DNA of 64,000 bases. It comes from Skeletonema tropicum (taxonomy: Eukaryota; Bacillariophyta; Thalassiosirophyceae; Thalassiosirales; Thalassiosiraceae). This document shows, piece by piece, positions 35,080-47,390 of the stretch. Positions within the stretch are counted from its first letter, which is position 1. Each line of letters begins with the position of its first letter. The stretch spans positions 1 to 64,000 of the forward strand of contig CM074131.1 of the NCBI GenBank assembly GCA_037178625.1, read 5' to 3'. The notes beneath the pieces are model-generated. The model searched no databases. It was given only the letters and a program-made list of their open reading frames with translations, and was not told the DNA's origin. A program made the translations under genes and the position numbers.

Positions 35080-37148
35080 TGTAAATACAATGTATATATC
35101 ATGTGAAGAGAGAGAGAACGAAAGAGAGAGAGGTATGATAATAGAAGACGTCCCGTTTGGTAAATACTTGGCCATGCATTAGTAGATAATATTATACTAC
35201 ATATTTTACCTCTTCCTCTCCAAATAATAAGCCTTTTAGCTTTTTTCATTGTAACGTCTGCTGTAGTGGTCGTATCAAGACAATGAGTAGCGATTTGGAA
35301 AGCTCTCGATGCGCTCTATCGATTGGTTCTAGTTTCAAGGCCAAATATCGATCGTTTGTCAATGTACTCAACTAAAGCGACCCCTATACTTCGAATATCA
35401 AGCTCCAAATGAAAATCGACATTCCAGATTCGGATTTTGACCCAATAATTCGACAATGACACAACCATTCGAATCGTCGTTTCAAGCGCTATCGATTAGT
35501 GCAATAAACACAGCTCGTCCTCGCTGCCGCTCGCACTCGCTCAATACAGTGAAGGACTGATGATCAGCTTGTCAATGACAGTTGGTACGTTGTGAGATCT
35601 CAAAAAGCTCCTGCATTGATCAGCAAGATCCATGACAATGACAGTTGGCACGTGTACCGTCCATCTAAACACTGCTCAGCCTGCGGCATCGCGAAAGACA
35701 CTCCATAAAGGATAGTATTATCATCAACTGGCCTCGGCTGCGCTCGGCATAATTGGTTGTTGTGTGTATTAGTGTATTCATCATTGGTATAATCCAACAG
35801 CAGCAGCAGTAGCAACAACCAATGACCGTTTGCTGCTACTGCTAGCTGCTACTGCTGTTGGATTGGTTTGATAAATGTTGATTGTTATCTTCTGCTGCTG
35901 TTGGATTGTCGTTTGACTGTTGTTGTTGTTGTTTGCTGCTGCTGCTGTTGTGTGTATTCATCATTCGTATCTCCAGCAGCAGCCGTCATCATTGGCTTTG
36001 AACAACAACGGCAGCAGCAACAGCAACAATCAATGATGACGGCTGCTGCTGGAGATACGAATGATGAATCTTCAATGATGACGGCTATTGCTGCTGCTGT
36101 TGGAATGGATTGGTTGATTGTTATATTATGATATATTAAAATGTAGCCAATGGAGTGATGGTAGAATGATGATGGATGGTGCATATGCATGTGATATTAT
36201 AATGGACGGTACATGTACATGTGATATTTGCCGAGCGGAGTCGAGGCCGGTTGATGATTACACTGCATTAGCATTAGAGGAAGTGTGTTTTGCGAGTGTA
36301 GTGCGACCCCTCCCTGAGCACCGTTTATACTATTGGATAATAAACACGCCCGTGCCAGTGCCAACTGTCTGGATCACACTGATTGATGCTTCGTTCTTCA
36401 GCGCAGCGTACGTTGGATCTCACGTGTACCGATTGTCATGTTACGTTTTACGTTGCATTAAGGATTAAGGCGGTCGCTTTTTCGCGAGGGCTTGCCCGAG
36501 CTCTGTTTAGATTTTGATATTTAGATAGTAATGATGGTACCAATCGATAGAGTTTCAAGAGAGCTTTCGAATGGTTGTCATATTGTCGAATTTGATATTT
36601 ATATTTTGACCTCTGTTTTGAAAAACTGGCTGTAACGCCGGTTTGCAAGCCGCCGATCACTTTCTAGCCCTGTTTTTGACCGATTCGATTGAACAAAAGT
36701 CCTCCTATGTCGTTGAATATACGTCGAATCGATAGATCTGCTCAAGAGCTTTCCAAAACGCCACTCATCGCCGTCATTGGCCGCATAGGAGACAAGATAC
36801 GGCCGTTACAACATTTTGATGTCATTGTTGAGCTGCTTGAGCGTGAGGCGAGAGGCTTGATTTGATGCTTGATTGAGCTGATCAAAAAAGTAGAGCGAGT
36901 GAACAGTACCTGGTACCGCTTTGCAACGCTTCAGAAAGAGCCCATGGCCCATGAAATCATCTGCTGCCTTGCTCTGCGTGTAGAATGCTGCATGCCCTTT
37001 GCTCTGGTGCCGCATCGTGTCACTTCAGACTGTACCTGGCCTTTAGGGCTGTTCTATCGAAGACCTCGTTGAAGAAAAACAAAGCGCTGCCGACTGTATT
37101 GTAGCTGACACAAAAAATAAACAATGCTGATGAACTTGCTCTGATGTA
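35080..37148. repeat. Spacer 12 with foldback (2,069 bp)
   Basis: Foldback 35280..36769; central hairpin 35956..36069. One extra T near 35245; otherwise consensus. Confidence 0.85.
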
Positions 37149-38157
37149 ATGACGTTGTTACGAGTACTATCAATGCTCCTCGATACGATACATACGATGA
37201 TGAGCCGTCAATATTACCACTCCACCCTCAACCTCTCATCTACTATCGTCTGCCTCGCTACAACAATTATTATTATTTCATCCTCGGCATCGGCAGATCC
37301 CAACACTGACACCCAATTCTGCGGGCGAACATGGGGCGACGCAATCGCCGACTGCTCCCCCTCGACGCATTGTCCCAACGGAAGTGATGATTGCGCGGCT
37401 GGTGAAACTTGCCATCCAAATTTGCCGGGGTGTAACTTTCCGAACATGTCGTCAAGTAATAATAATAGTAACAGTAGCAATAATAGTAGCAATAATAATA
37501 ATAGTAACAGTAACAACGATTCAGATTCAGCCCCATCACTCGACCCACCCATTCGCAACGAGTACGATGAGCGGAATATGAAATTCTGCGGCCCCAGCTG
37601 GAATGAGGCGAATGATTTCTGCGCGCTGGATACGTGGTGTCCCATGGGCAATGAGTGTGACGAATCTACAGGCCACAAGTGCTGGGGCGGAGTGGCGAAT
37701 TGCAATGCGTTCAAGCTGTTGGAATATGAGACTATGCCTGGAGTGAACAATAATGGGATCATCAATGTTGAGGATCACAACAATGATCACAACAACAATG
37801 ATCAGAATGTCAACAATCAGAATCAGAATGATGGAGTAAATTACAACGACTATGAAGGTGGAGATATGGGAATGGGAGTGCAGGTATCGGACAAATGCAG
37901 TTTCCGAAGTATATCAATGCAAATCGGGTCAATTTGTGGCACGTGCGCCCGAGTTGAATTGTGGATTTTATCCATGTCCTGTAATTACAGACGATGATGA
38001 TGATGATGATGATGAGACAACATTTGATGCACCAACAACACCAACGAATACGAATACGAATGCTCCGGTTGTTGCGGTAGTAGTGCCTCCTCTGCCGACG
38101 TATCCTCCGACGTATTCTCCGACGATTGGGGTTCCACATGACAATCAACTGGAATGA
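37149..38157 (+). pseudogene. Broken copy 13 of the cysteine-rich protein gene (one-base insertion)
   Basis: One extra T near 37902 (CAGTTTCCG against CAGTTCCG) shifts the frame at the start of module 3. The 282-residue frame ending at 37997 keeps the signal peptide and both CGxxW modules but loses module 3, the Asp run and the Thr/Pro tail. The indel is in a short T run, so an intact gene is quite possible. It is the last broken copy; all later full copies are intact. Confidence 0.6.
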
Positions 38158-40224
38158 TGTAAATACAATGTATATATCATGTGAAGAGAGAGAGAACGAA
38201 AGAGAGAGAGGTATGATAATAGAAGACGTCCCGTTTGGTAAATACTTGGCCATGCATTAGTAGATAATATTATACTACATATTTTACCTCTTCCTCTCCA
38301 AATAATAAGCCTTTTAGCTTTTTTCATTGTAACGTCTGCTGTAGTGGTCGTATCAAGACAATGAGTAGCGATTTGGAAAGCTCTCGATGCGCTCTATCGA
38401 TTGGTTCTAGTTTCAAGGCCAAATATCGATCGTTTGTCAATGTACTCAACTAAAGCGACCCCTATACTTCGAATATCAAGCTCCAAATGAAAATCGACAT
38501 TCCAGATTCGGATTTTGACCCAATAATTCGACAATGACACAACCATTCGAATCGTCGTTTCAAGCGCTATCGATTAGTGCAATAAACACAGCTCGTCCTC
38601 GCTGCCGCTCGCACTCGCTCAATACAGTGAAGGACTGATGATCAGCTTGTCAATGACAGTTGGTACGTTGTGAGATCTCAAAAAGCTCCTGCATTGATCA
38701 GCAAGATCCATGACAATGACAGTTGGCACGTGTACCGTCCATCTAAACACTGCTCAGCCTGCGGCATCGCGAAAGACACTCCATAAAGGATAGTATTATC
38801 ATCAACTGGCCTCGGCTGCGCTCGGCATAATTGGTTGTTGTGTGTATTAGTGTATTCATCATTGGTATAATCCAACAGCAGCAGCAGTAGCAACAACCAA
38901 TGACCGTTTGCTGCTACTGCTAGCTGCTACTGCTGTTGGATTGGTTTGATAAATGTTGATTGTTATCTTCTGCTGCTGTTGGATTGTCGTTTGACTGTTG
39001 TTGTTGTTTGCTGCTGCTGCTGTTGTGTGTATTCATCATTCGTATCTCCAGCAGCAGCCGTCATCATTGGCTTTGAACAACAACGGCAGCAGCAACAGCA
39101 ACAATCAATGATGACGGCTGCTGCTGGAGATACGAATGATGAATCTTCAATGATGACGGCTATTGCTGCTGCTGTTGGAATGGATTGGTTGATTGTTATA
39201 TTATGATATATTAAAATGTAGCCAATGGAGTGATGGTAGAATGATGATGGATGGTGCATATGCATGTGATATTATAATGGACGGTACATGTACATGTGAT
39301 ATTTGCCGAGCGGAGTCGAGGCCGGTTGATGATTACACTGCATTAGCATTAGAGGAAGTGTGTTTTGCGAGTGTAGTGCGACCCCTCCCTGAGCACCGTT
39401 TATACTATTGGATAATAAACACGCCCGTGCCAGTGCCAACTGTCTGGATCACACTGATTGATGCTTCGTTCTTCAGCGCAGCGTACGTTGGATCTCACGT
39501 GTACCGATTGTCATGTTACGTTTTACGTTGCATTAAGGATTAAGGCGGTCGCTTTTTCGCGAGGGCTTGCCCGAGCTCTGTTTAGATTTTGATATTTAGA
39601 TAGTAATGATGGTACCAATCGATAGAGTTTCAAGAGAGCTTTCGAATGGTTGTCATATTGTCGAATTTGATATTTATATTTTGACCTCTGTTTTGAAAAA
39701 ACTGGCTGTAACGCCGGTTTGCAAGCCGCCGATCACTTTCTAGCCCTGTTTTTGACCGATTCGATTGAACAAAAGTCCTCCTATGTCGTTGAATATACGT
39801 CGAATCGATAGATCTGCTCAAGAGCTTTCCAAAACGCCACTCATCGCCGTCATTGGCCGCATAGGAGACAAGATACGGCCGTTACAACATTTTGATGTCA
39901 TTGTTGAGCTGCTTGAGCGTGAGGCGAGAGGCTTGATTTGATGCTTGATTGAGCTGATCAAAAAAGTAGAGCGAGTGAACAGTACCTGGTACCGCTTTGC
40001 AACGCTTCAGAAAGAGCCCATGGCCCATGAAATCATCTGCTGCCTTGCTCTGCGTGTAGAATGCTGCATGCCCTTTGCTCTGGTGCCGCATCGTGTCACT
40101 TCAGACTGTACCTGGCCTTTAGGGCTGTTCTATCGAAGACCTCGTTGAAGAAAAACAAAGCGCTGCCGACTGTATTGTAGCTGACACAAAAAATAAACAA
40201 TGCTGATGAACTTGCTCTGATGTA
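38158..40224. repeat. Spacer 13 with foldback (2,067 bp)
   Basis: Foldback 38358..39845; central hairpin 39031..39144. One TTG unit is missing near 39000, and single bases are added in homopolymers near 38325 (T) and 39697 (A). Confidence 0.85.
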
Positions 40225-41232
40225 ATGACGTTGTTACGAGTACTATCAATGCTCCTCGATACGATACATACGATGATGAGCCGTCAATATTACCACTCCA
40301 CCCTCAACCTCTCATCTACTATCGTCTGCCTCGCTACAACAATTATTATTATTTCATCCTCGGCATCGGCAGATCCCAACACTGACACCCAATTCTGCGG
40401 GCGAACATGGGGCGACGCAATCGCCGACTGCTCCCCCTCGACGCATTGTCCCAACGGAAGTGATGATTGCGCGGCTGGTGAAACTTGCCATCCAAATTTG
40501 CCGGGGTGTAACTTTCCGAACATGTCGTCAAGTAATAATAATAGTAACAGTAGCAATAATAGTAGCAATAATAATAATAGTAACAGTAACAACGATTCAG
40601 ATTCAGCCCCATCACTCGACCCACCCATTCGCAACGAGTACGATGAGCGGAATATGAAATTCTGCGGCCCCAGCTGGAATGAGGCGAATGATTTCTGCGC
40701 GCTGGATACGTGGTGTCCCATGGGCAATGAGTGTGACGAATCTACAGGCCACAAGTGCTGGGGCGGAGTGGCGAATTGCAATGCGTTCAAGCTGTTGGAA
40801 TATGAGACTATGCCTGGAGTGAACAATAATGGGATCATCAATGTTGAGGATCACAACAATGATCACAACAACAATGATCAGAATGTCAACAATCAGAATC
40901 AGAATGATGGAGTAAATTACAACGACTATGAAGGTGGAGATATGGGAATGGGAGTGCAGGTATCGGACAAATGCAGTTCCGAAGTATATCAATGCAAATC
41001 GGGTCAATTTGTGGCACGTGCGCCCGAGTTGAATTGTGGATTTTATCCATGTCCTGTAATTACAGACGATGATGATGATGATGATGATGAGACAACATTT
41101 GATGCACCAACAACACCAACGAATACGAATACGAATGCTCCGGTTGTTGCGGTAGTAGTGCCTCCTCTGCCGACGTATCCTCCGACGTATTCTCCGACGA
41201 TTGGGGTTCCACATGACAATCAACTGGAATGA
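40225..41232 (+). CDS. Secreted cysteine-rich protein, copy 14 (335 aa)
   Basis: Intact consensus frame. It begins the block of units 14-20 in which every gene is open and the unit length is essentially constant. Domains as at 18684..19691. Confidence 0.8.
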   Translation: MTLLRVLSMLLDTIHTMMSRQYYHSTLNLSSTIVCLATTIIIISSSASADPNTDTQFCGRTWGDAIADCSPSTHCPNGSDDCAAGETCHPNLPGCNFPNMSSSNNNSNSSNNSSNNNNSNSNNDSDSAPSLDPPIRNEYDERNMKFCGPSWNEANDFCALDTWCPMGNECDESTGHKCWGGVANCNAFKLLEYETMPGVNNNGIINVEDHNNDHNNNDQNVNNQNQNDGVNYNDYEGGDMGMGVQVSDKCSSEVYQCKSGQFVARAPELNCGFYPCPVITDDDDDDDDETTFDAPTTPTNTNTNAPVVAVVVPPLPTYPPTYSPTIGVPHDNQLE

Positions 41233-43300
41233 TGTAAATACAATGTATATATCATGTGAAGAGAGAGAGAACGAAAGAGAGAGAGGTATGATAATAGAAG
41301 ACGTCCCGTTTGGTAAATACTTGGCCATGCATTAGTAGATAATATTATACTACATATTTTACCTCTTCCTCTCCAAATAATAAGCCTTTTAGCTTTTTCA
41401 TTGTAACGTCTGCTGTAGTGGTCGTATCAAGACAATGAGTAGCGATTTGGAAAGCTCTCGATGCGCTCTATCGATTGGTTCTAGTTTCAAGGCCAAATAT
41501 CGATCGTTTGTCAATGTACTCAACTAAAGCGACCCCTATACTTCGAATATCAAGCTCCAAATGAAAATCGACATTCCAGATTCGGATTTTGACCCAATAA
41601 TTCGACAATGACACAACCATTCGAATCGTCGTTTCAAGCGCTATCGATTAGTGCAATAAACACAGCTCGTCCTCGCTGCCGCTCGCACTCGCTCAATACA
41701 GTGAAGGACTGATGATCAGCTTGTCAATGACAGTTGGTACGTTGTGAGATCTCAAAAAGCTCCTGCATTGATCAGCAAGATCCATGACAATGACAGTTGG
41801 CACGTGTACCGTCCATCTAAACACTGCTCAGCCTGCGGCATCGCGAAAGACACTCCATAAAGGATAGTATTATCATCAACTGGCCTCGGCTGCGCTCGGC
41901 ATAATTGGTTGTTGTGTGTATTAGTGTATTCATCATTGGTATAATCCAACAGCAGCAGCAGTAGCAACAACCAATGACCGTTTGCTGCTACTGCTAGCTG
42001 CTACTGCTGTTGGATTGGTTTGATAAATGTTGATTGTTATCTTCTGCTGCTGTTGGATTGTCGTTTGACTGTTGTTGTTGTTGTTTGCTGCTGCTGCTGT
42101 TGTGTGTATTCATCATTCGTATCTCCAGCAGCAGCCGTCATCATTGGCTTTGAACAACAACGGCAGCAGCAACAGCAACAATCAATGATGACGGCTGCTG
42201 CTGGAGATACGAATGATGAATCTTCAATGATGACGGCTATTGCTGCTGCTGTTGGAATGGATTGGTTGATTGTTATATTATGATATATTAAAATGTAGCC
42301 AATGGAGTGATGGTAGAATGATGATGGATGGTGCATATGCATGTGATATTATAATGGACGGTACATGTACATGTGATATTTGCCGAGCGGAGTCGAGGCC
42401 GGTTGATGATTACACTGCATTAGCATTAGAGGAAGTGTGTTTTGCGAGTGTAGTGCGACCCCTCCCTGAGCACCGTTTATACTATTGGATAATAAACACG
42501 CCCGTGCCAGTGCCAACTGTCTGGATCACACTGATTGATGCTTCGTTCTTCAGCGCAGCGTACGTTGGATCTCACGTGTACCGATTGTCATGTTACGTTT
42601 TACGTTGCATTAAGGATTAAGGCGGTCGCTTTTTCGCGAGGGCTTGCCCGAGCTCTGTTTAGATTTTGATATTTAGATAGTAATGATGGTACCAATCGAT
42701 AGAGTTTCAAGAGAGCTTTCGAATGGTTGTCATATTGTCGAATTTGATATTTATATTTTGACCTCTGTTTTGAAAAACTGGCTGTAACGCCGGTTTGCAA
42801 GCCGCCGATCACTTTCTAGCCCTGTTTTTGACCGATTCGATTGAACAAAAGTCCTCCTATGTCGTTGAATATACGTCGAATCGATAGATCTGCTCAAGAG
42901 CTTTCCAAAACGCCACTCATCGCCGTCATTGGCCGCATAGGAGACAAGATACGGCCGTTACAACATTTTGATGTCATTGTTGAGCTGCTTGAGCGTGAGG
43001 CGAGAGGCTTGATTTGATGCTTGATTGAGCTGATCAAAAAAGTAGAGCGAGTGAACAGTACCTGGTACCGCTTTGCAACGCTTCAGAAAGAGCCCATGGC
43101 CCATGAAATCATCTGCTGCCTTGCTCTGCGTGTAGAATGCTGCATGCCCTTTGCTCTGGTGCCGCATCGTGTCACTTCAGACTGTACCTGGCCTTTAGGG
43201 CTGTTCTATCGAAGACCTCGTTGAAGAAAAACAAAGCGCTGCCGACTGTATTGTAGCTGACACAAAAAATAAACAATGCTGATGAACTTGCTCTGATGTA
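41233..43300. repeat. Spacer 14 with foldback (2,068 bp, consensus)
   Basis: Foldback 41432..42921; central hairpin 42108..42221. Consensus length; no indel noticed. Confidence 0.88.
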
Positions 43301-44314
43301 ATGACGTTGTTACGAGTACTATCAATGCTAATGCTCCTCGATACGATACATACGATGATGAGCCGTCAATATTACCACTCCACCCTCAACCTCTCATCTA
43401 CTATCGTCTGCCTCGCTACAACAATTATTATTATTTCATCCTCGGCATCGGCAGATCCCAACACTGACACCCAATTCTGCGGGCGAACATGGGGCGACGC
43501 AATCGCCGACTGCTCCCCCTCGACGCATTGTCCCAACGGAAGTGATGATTGCGCGGCTGGTGAAACTTGCCATCCAAATTTGCCGGGGTGTAACTTTCCG
43601 AACATGTCGTCAAGTAATAATAATAGTAACAGTAGCAATAATAGTAGCAATAATAATAATAGTAACAGTAACAACGATTCAGATTCAGCCCCATCACTCG
43701 ACCCACCCATTCGCAACGAGTACGATGAGCGGAATATGAAATTCTGCGGCCCCAGCTGGAATGAGGCGAATGATTTCTGCGCGCTGGATACGTGGTGTCC
43801 CATGGGCAATGAGTGTGACGAATCTACAGGCCACAAGTGCTGGGGCGGAGTGGCGAATTGCAATGCGTTCAAGCTGTTGGAATATGAGACTATGCCTGGA
43901 GTGAACAATAATGGGATCATCAATGTTGAGGATCACAACAATGATCACAACAACAATGATCAGAATGTCAACAATCAGAATCAGAATGATGGAGTAAATT
44001 ACAACGACTATGAAGGTGGAGATATGGGAATGGGAGTGCAGGTATCGGACAAATGCAGTTCCGAAGTATATCAATGCAAATCGGGTCAATTTGTGGCACG
44101 TGCGCCCGAGTTGAATTGTGGATTTTATCCATGTCCTGTAATTACAGACGATGATGATGATGATGATGATGAGACAACATTTGATGCACCAACAACACCA
44201 ACGAATACGAATACGAATGCTCCGGTTGTTGCGGTAGTAGTGCCTCCTCTGCCGACGTATCCTCCGACGTATTCTCCGACGATTGGGGTTCCACATGACA
44301 ATCAACTGGAATGA
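43301..44314 (+). CDS. Secreted cysteine-rich protein, copy 15, two-residue leader insertion (337 aa)
   Basis: Intact frame. A six-base TAATGC insertion near 43329 adds two residues (SMLMLLD for SMLLD) between the first and second possible starts. Everything from MMSRQ onward is consensus. The same insertion is in copy 16 and, in modified form, copy 12, so it is an inherited variant and not a random error. Confidence 0.78.
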   Translation: MTLLRVLSMLMLLDTIHTMMSRQYYHSTLNLSSTIVCLATTIIIISSSASADPNTDTQFCGRTWGDAIADCSPSTHCPNGSDDCAAGETCHPNLPGCNFPNMSSSNNNSNSSNNSSNNNNSNSNNDSDSAPSLDPPIRNEYDERNMKFCGPSWNEANDFCALDTWCPMGNECDESTGHKCWGGVANCNAFKLLEYETMPGVNNNGIINVEDHNNDHNNNDQNVNNQNQNDGVNYNDYEGGDMGMGVQVSDKCSSEVYQCKSGQFVARAPELNCGFYPCPVITDDDDDDDDETTFDAPTTPTNTNTNAPVVAVVVPPLPTYPPTYSPTIGVPHDNQLE

Positions 44315-46376
44315 TGTAAATACAATGTATATATCATGTGAAGAGAGAGAGAACGAAAGAGAGAGAGGTATGATAATAGAAGACGTCCCGTTTGGTAAAT
44401 ACTTGGCCATGCATTAGTAGATAATATTATACTACATATTTTACCTCTTCCTCTCCAAATAATAAGCCTTTTAGCTTTTTCATTGTAACGTCTGCTGTAG
44501 TGGTCGTATCAAGACAATGAGTAGCGATTTGGAAAGCTCTCGATGCGCTCTATCGATTGGTTCTAGTTTCAAGGCCAAATATCGATCGTTTGTCAATGTA
44601 CTCAACTAAAGCGACCCCTATACTTCGAATATCAAGCTCCAAATGAAAATCGACATTCCAGATTCGGATTTTGACCCAATAATTCGACAATGACACAACC
44701 ATTCGAATCGTCGTTTCAAGCGCTATCGATTAGTGCAATAAACACAGCTCGTCCTCGCTGCCGCTCGCACTCGCTCAATACAGTGAAGGACTGATGATCA
44801 GCTTGTCAATGACAGTTGGTACGTTGTGAGATCTCAAAAAGCGACCACCTTTATCGGCGCCGTCAATGACAGTTGGCACGTGTACCGTCCATCTAAACAC
44901 TGCTCAGCCTGCGGCATCGCGAAAGACACTCCATAAAGGATAGTATTATCATCAACTGGCCTCGGCTGCGCTCGGCATAATTGGTTGTTGTGTGTATTAG
45001 TGTATTCATCATTGGTATAATCCAACAGCAGCAGCAGTAGCAACAACCAATGACCGTTTGCTGCTACTGCTAGCTGCTACTGCTGTTGGATTGGTTTGAT
45101 AAATGTTGATTGTTATCTTCTGCTGCTGTTGGATTGTCGTTTGACTGTTGTTGTTGTTGTTTGCTGCTGCTGCTGTTGTGTGTATTCATCATTCGTATCT
45201 CCAGCAGCAGCCGTCATCATTGGCTTTGAACAACAACGGCAGCAGCAACAGCAACAATCAATGATGACGGCTGCTGCTGGAGATACGAATGATGAATCTT
45301 CAATGATGACGGCTATTGCTGCTGCTGTTGGAATGGATTGGTTGATTGTTATATTATGATATATTAAAATGTAGCCAATGGAGTGATGGTAGAATGATGA
45401 TGGATGGTGCATATGCATGTGATATTATAATGGACGGTACATGTACATGTGATATTTGCCGAGCGGAGTCGAGGCCGGTTGATGATTACACTGCATTAGC
45501 ATTAGAGGAAGTGTGTTTTGCGAGTGTAGTGCGACCCCTCCCTGAGCACCGTTTATACTATTGGATAATAAACACGCCCGTGCCAGTGCCAACTGTCTGG
45601 ATCACACTGATTGATGCTTCGTTCTTCAGCGCAGCGTACGTTGGATCTCACGTGTACCGATTGTCATGTTACGTTTTACGTTGCATTAAGGATTAAGGCG
45701 GTCGCTTTTTCGCGAGGGCTTGCCCGAGCTCTGTTTAGATTTTGATATTTAGATAGTAATGATGGTACCAATCGATAGAGTTTCAAGAGAGCTTTCGAAT
45801 GGTTGTCATATTGTCGAATTTGATATTTATATTTTGACCTCTGTTTTGAAAAACTGGCTGTAACGCCGGTTTGCAAGCCGCCGATCACTTTCTAGCCCTG
45901 TTTTTGACCGATTCGATTGAACAAAAGTCCTCCTATGTCGTTGAATATACGTCGAATCGATAGATCTGCTCAAGAGCTTTCCAAAACGCCACTCATCGCC
46001 GTCATTGGCCGCATAGGAGACAAGATACGGCCGTTACAACATTTTGATGTCATTGTTGAGCTGCTTGAGCGTGAGGCGAGAGGCTTGATTTGATGCTTGA
46101 TTGAGCTGATCAAAAAAGTAGAGCGAGTGAACAGTACCTGGTACCGCTTTGCAACGCTTCAGAAAGAGCCCATGGCCCATGAAATCATCTGCTGCCTTGC
46201 TCTGCGTGTAGAATGCTGCATGCCCTTTGCTCTGGTGCCGCATCGTGTCACTTCAGACTGTACCTGGCCTTTAGGGCTGTTCTATCGAAGACCTCGTTGA
46301 AGAAAAACAAAGCGCTGCCGACTGTATTGTAGCTGACACAAAAAATAAACAATGCTGATGAACTTGCTCTGATGTA
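44315..46376. repeat. Spacer 15 with foldback and a replaced 20-bp patch (2,062 bp)
   Basis: Foldback 44514..45997; central hairpin 45184..45297. Bases 44843..44863 replace a slightly longer consensus stretch, a net loss of six bases. The new sequence after AAAAAGC resembles the reverse complement of the opposite foldback arm (45690..45710). It shortens the left-arm open frame to 70 codons. It is the only clear block substitution among units 14-20. Confidence 0.82.
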
Positions 46377-47390
46377 ATGACGTTGTTACGAGTACTATCA
46401 ATGCTAATGCTCCTCGATACGATACATACGATGATGAGCCGTCAATATTACCACTCCACCCTCAACCTCTCATCTACTATCGTCTGCCTCGCTACAACAA
46501 TTATTATTATTTCATCCTCGGCATCGGCAGATCCCAACACTGACACCCAATTCTGCGGGCGAACATGGGGCGACGCAATCGCCGACTGCTCCCCCTCGAC
46601 GCATTGTCCCAACGGAAGTGATGATTGCGCGGCTGGTGAAACTTGCCATCCAAATTTGCCGGGGTGTAACTTTCCGAACATGTCGTCAAGTAATAATAAT
46701 AGTAACAGTAGCAATAATAGTAGCAATAATAATAATAGTAACAGTAACAACGATTCAGATTCAGCCCCATCACTCGACCCACCCATTCGCAACGAGTACG
46801 ATGAGCGGAATATGAAATTCTGCGGCCCCAGCTGGAATGAGGCGAATGATTTCTGCGCGCTGGATACGTGGTGTCCCATGGGCAATGAGTGTGACGAATC
46901 TACAGGCCACAAGTGCTGGGGCGGAGTGGCGAATTGCAATGCGTTCAAGCTGTTGGAATATGAGACTATGCCTGGAGTGAACAATAATGGGATCATCAAT
47001 GTTGAGGATCACAACAATGATCACAACAACAATGATCAGAATGTCAACAATCAGAATCAGAATGATGGAGTAAATTACAACGACTATGAAGGTGGAGATA
47101 TGGGAATGGGAGTGCAGGTATCGGACAAATGCAGTTCCGAAGTATATCAATGCAAATCGGGTCAATTTGTGGCACGTGCGCCCGAGTTGAATTGTGGATT
47201 TTATCCATGTCCTGTAATTACAGACGATGATGATGATGATGATGATGAGACAACATTTGATGCACCAACAACACCAACGAATACGAATACGAATGCTCCG
47301 GTTGTTGCGGTAGTAGTGCCTCCTCTGCCGACGTATCCTCCGACGTATTCTCCGACGATTGGGGTTCCACATGACAATCAACTGGAATGA
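46377..47390 (+). CDS. Secreted cysteine-rich protein, copy 16, two-residue leader insertion (337 aa)
   Basis: Same protein as copy 15, including the TAATGC insertion (near 46405) that adds two residues before the second start. Its spacer does not share the patch of spacer 15, so the patch and the insertion have separate histories. Confidence 0.78.
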   Translation: MTLLRVLSMLMLLDTIHTMMSRQYYHSTLNLSSTIVCLATTIIIISSSASADPNTDTQFCGRTWGDAIADCSPSTHCPNGSDDCAAGETCHPNLPGCNFPNMSSSNNNSNSSNNSSNNNNSNSNNDSDSAPSLDPPIRNEYDERNMKFCGPSWNEANDFCALDTWCPMGNECDESTGHKCWGGVANCNAFKLLEYETMPGVNNNGIINVEDHNNDHNNNDQNVNNQNQNDGVNYNDYEGGDMGMGVQVSDKCSSEVYQCKSGQFVARAPELNCGFYPCPVITDDDDDDDDETTFDAPTTPTNTNTNAPVVAVVVPPLPTYPPTYSPTIGVPHDNQLE

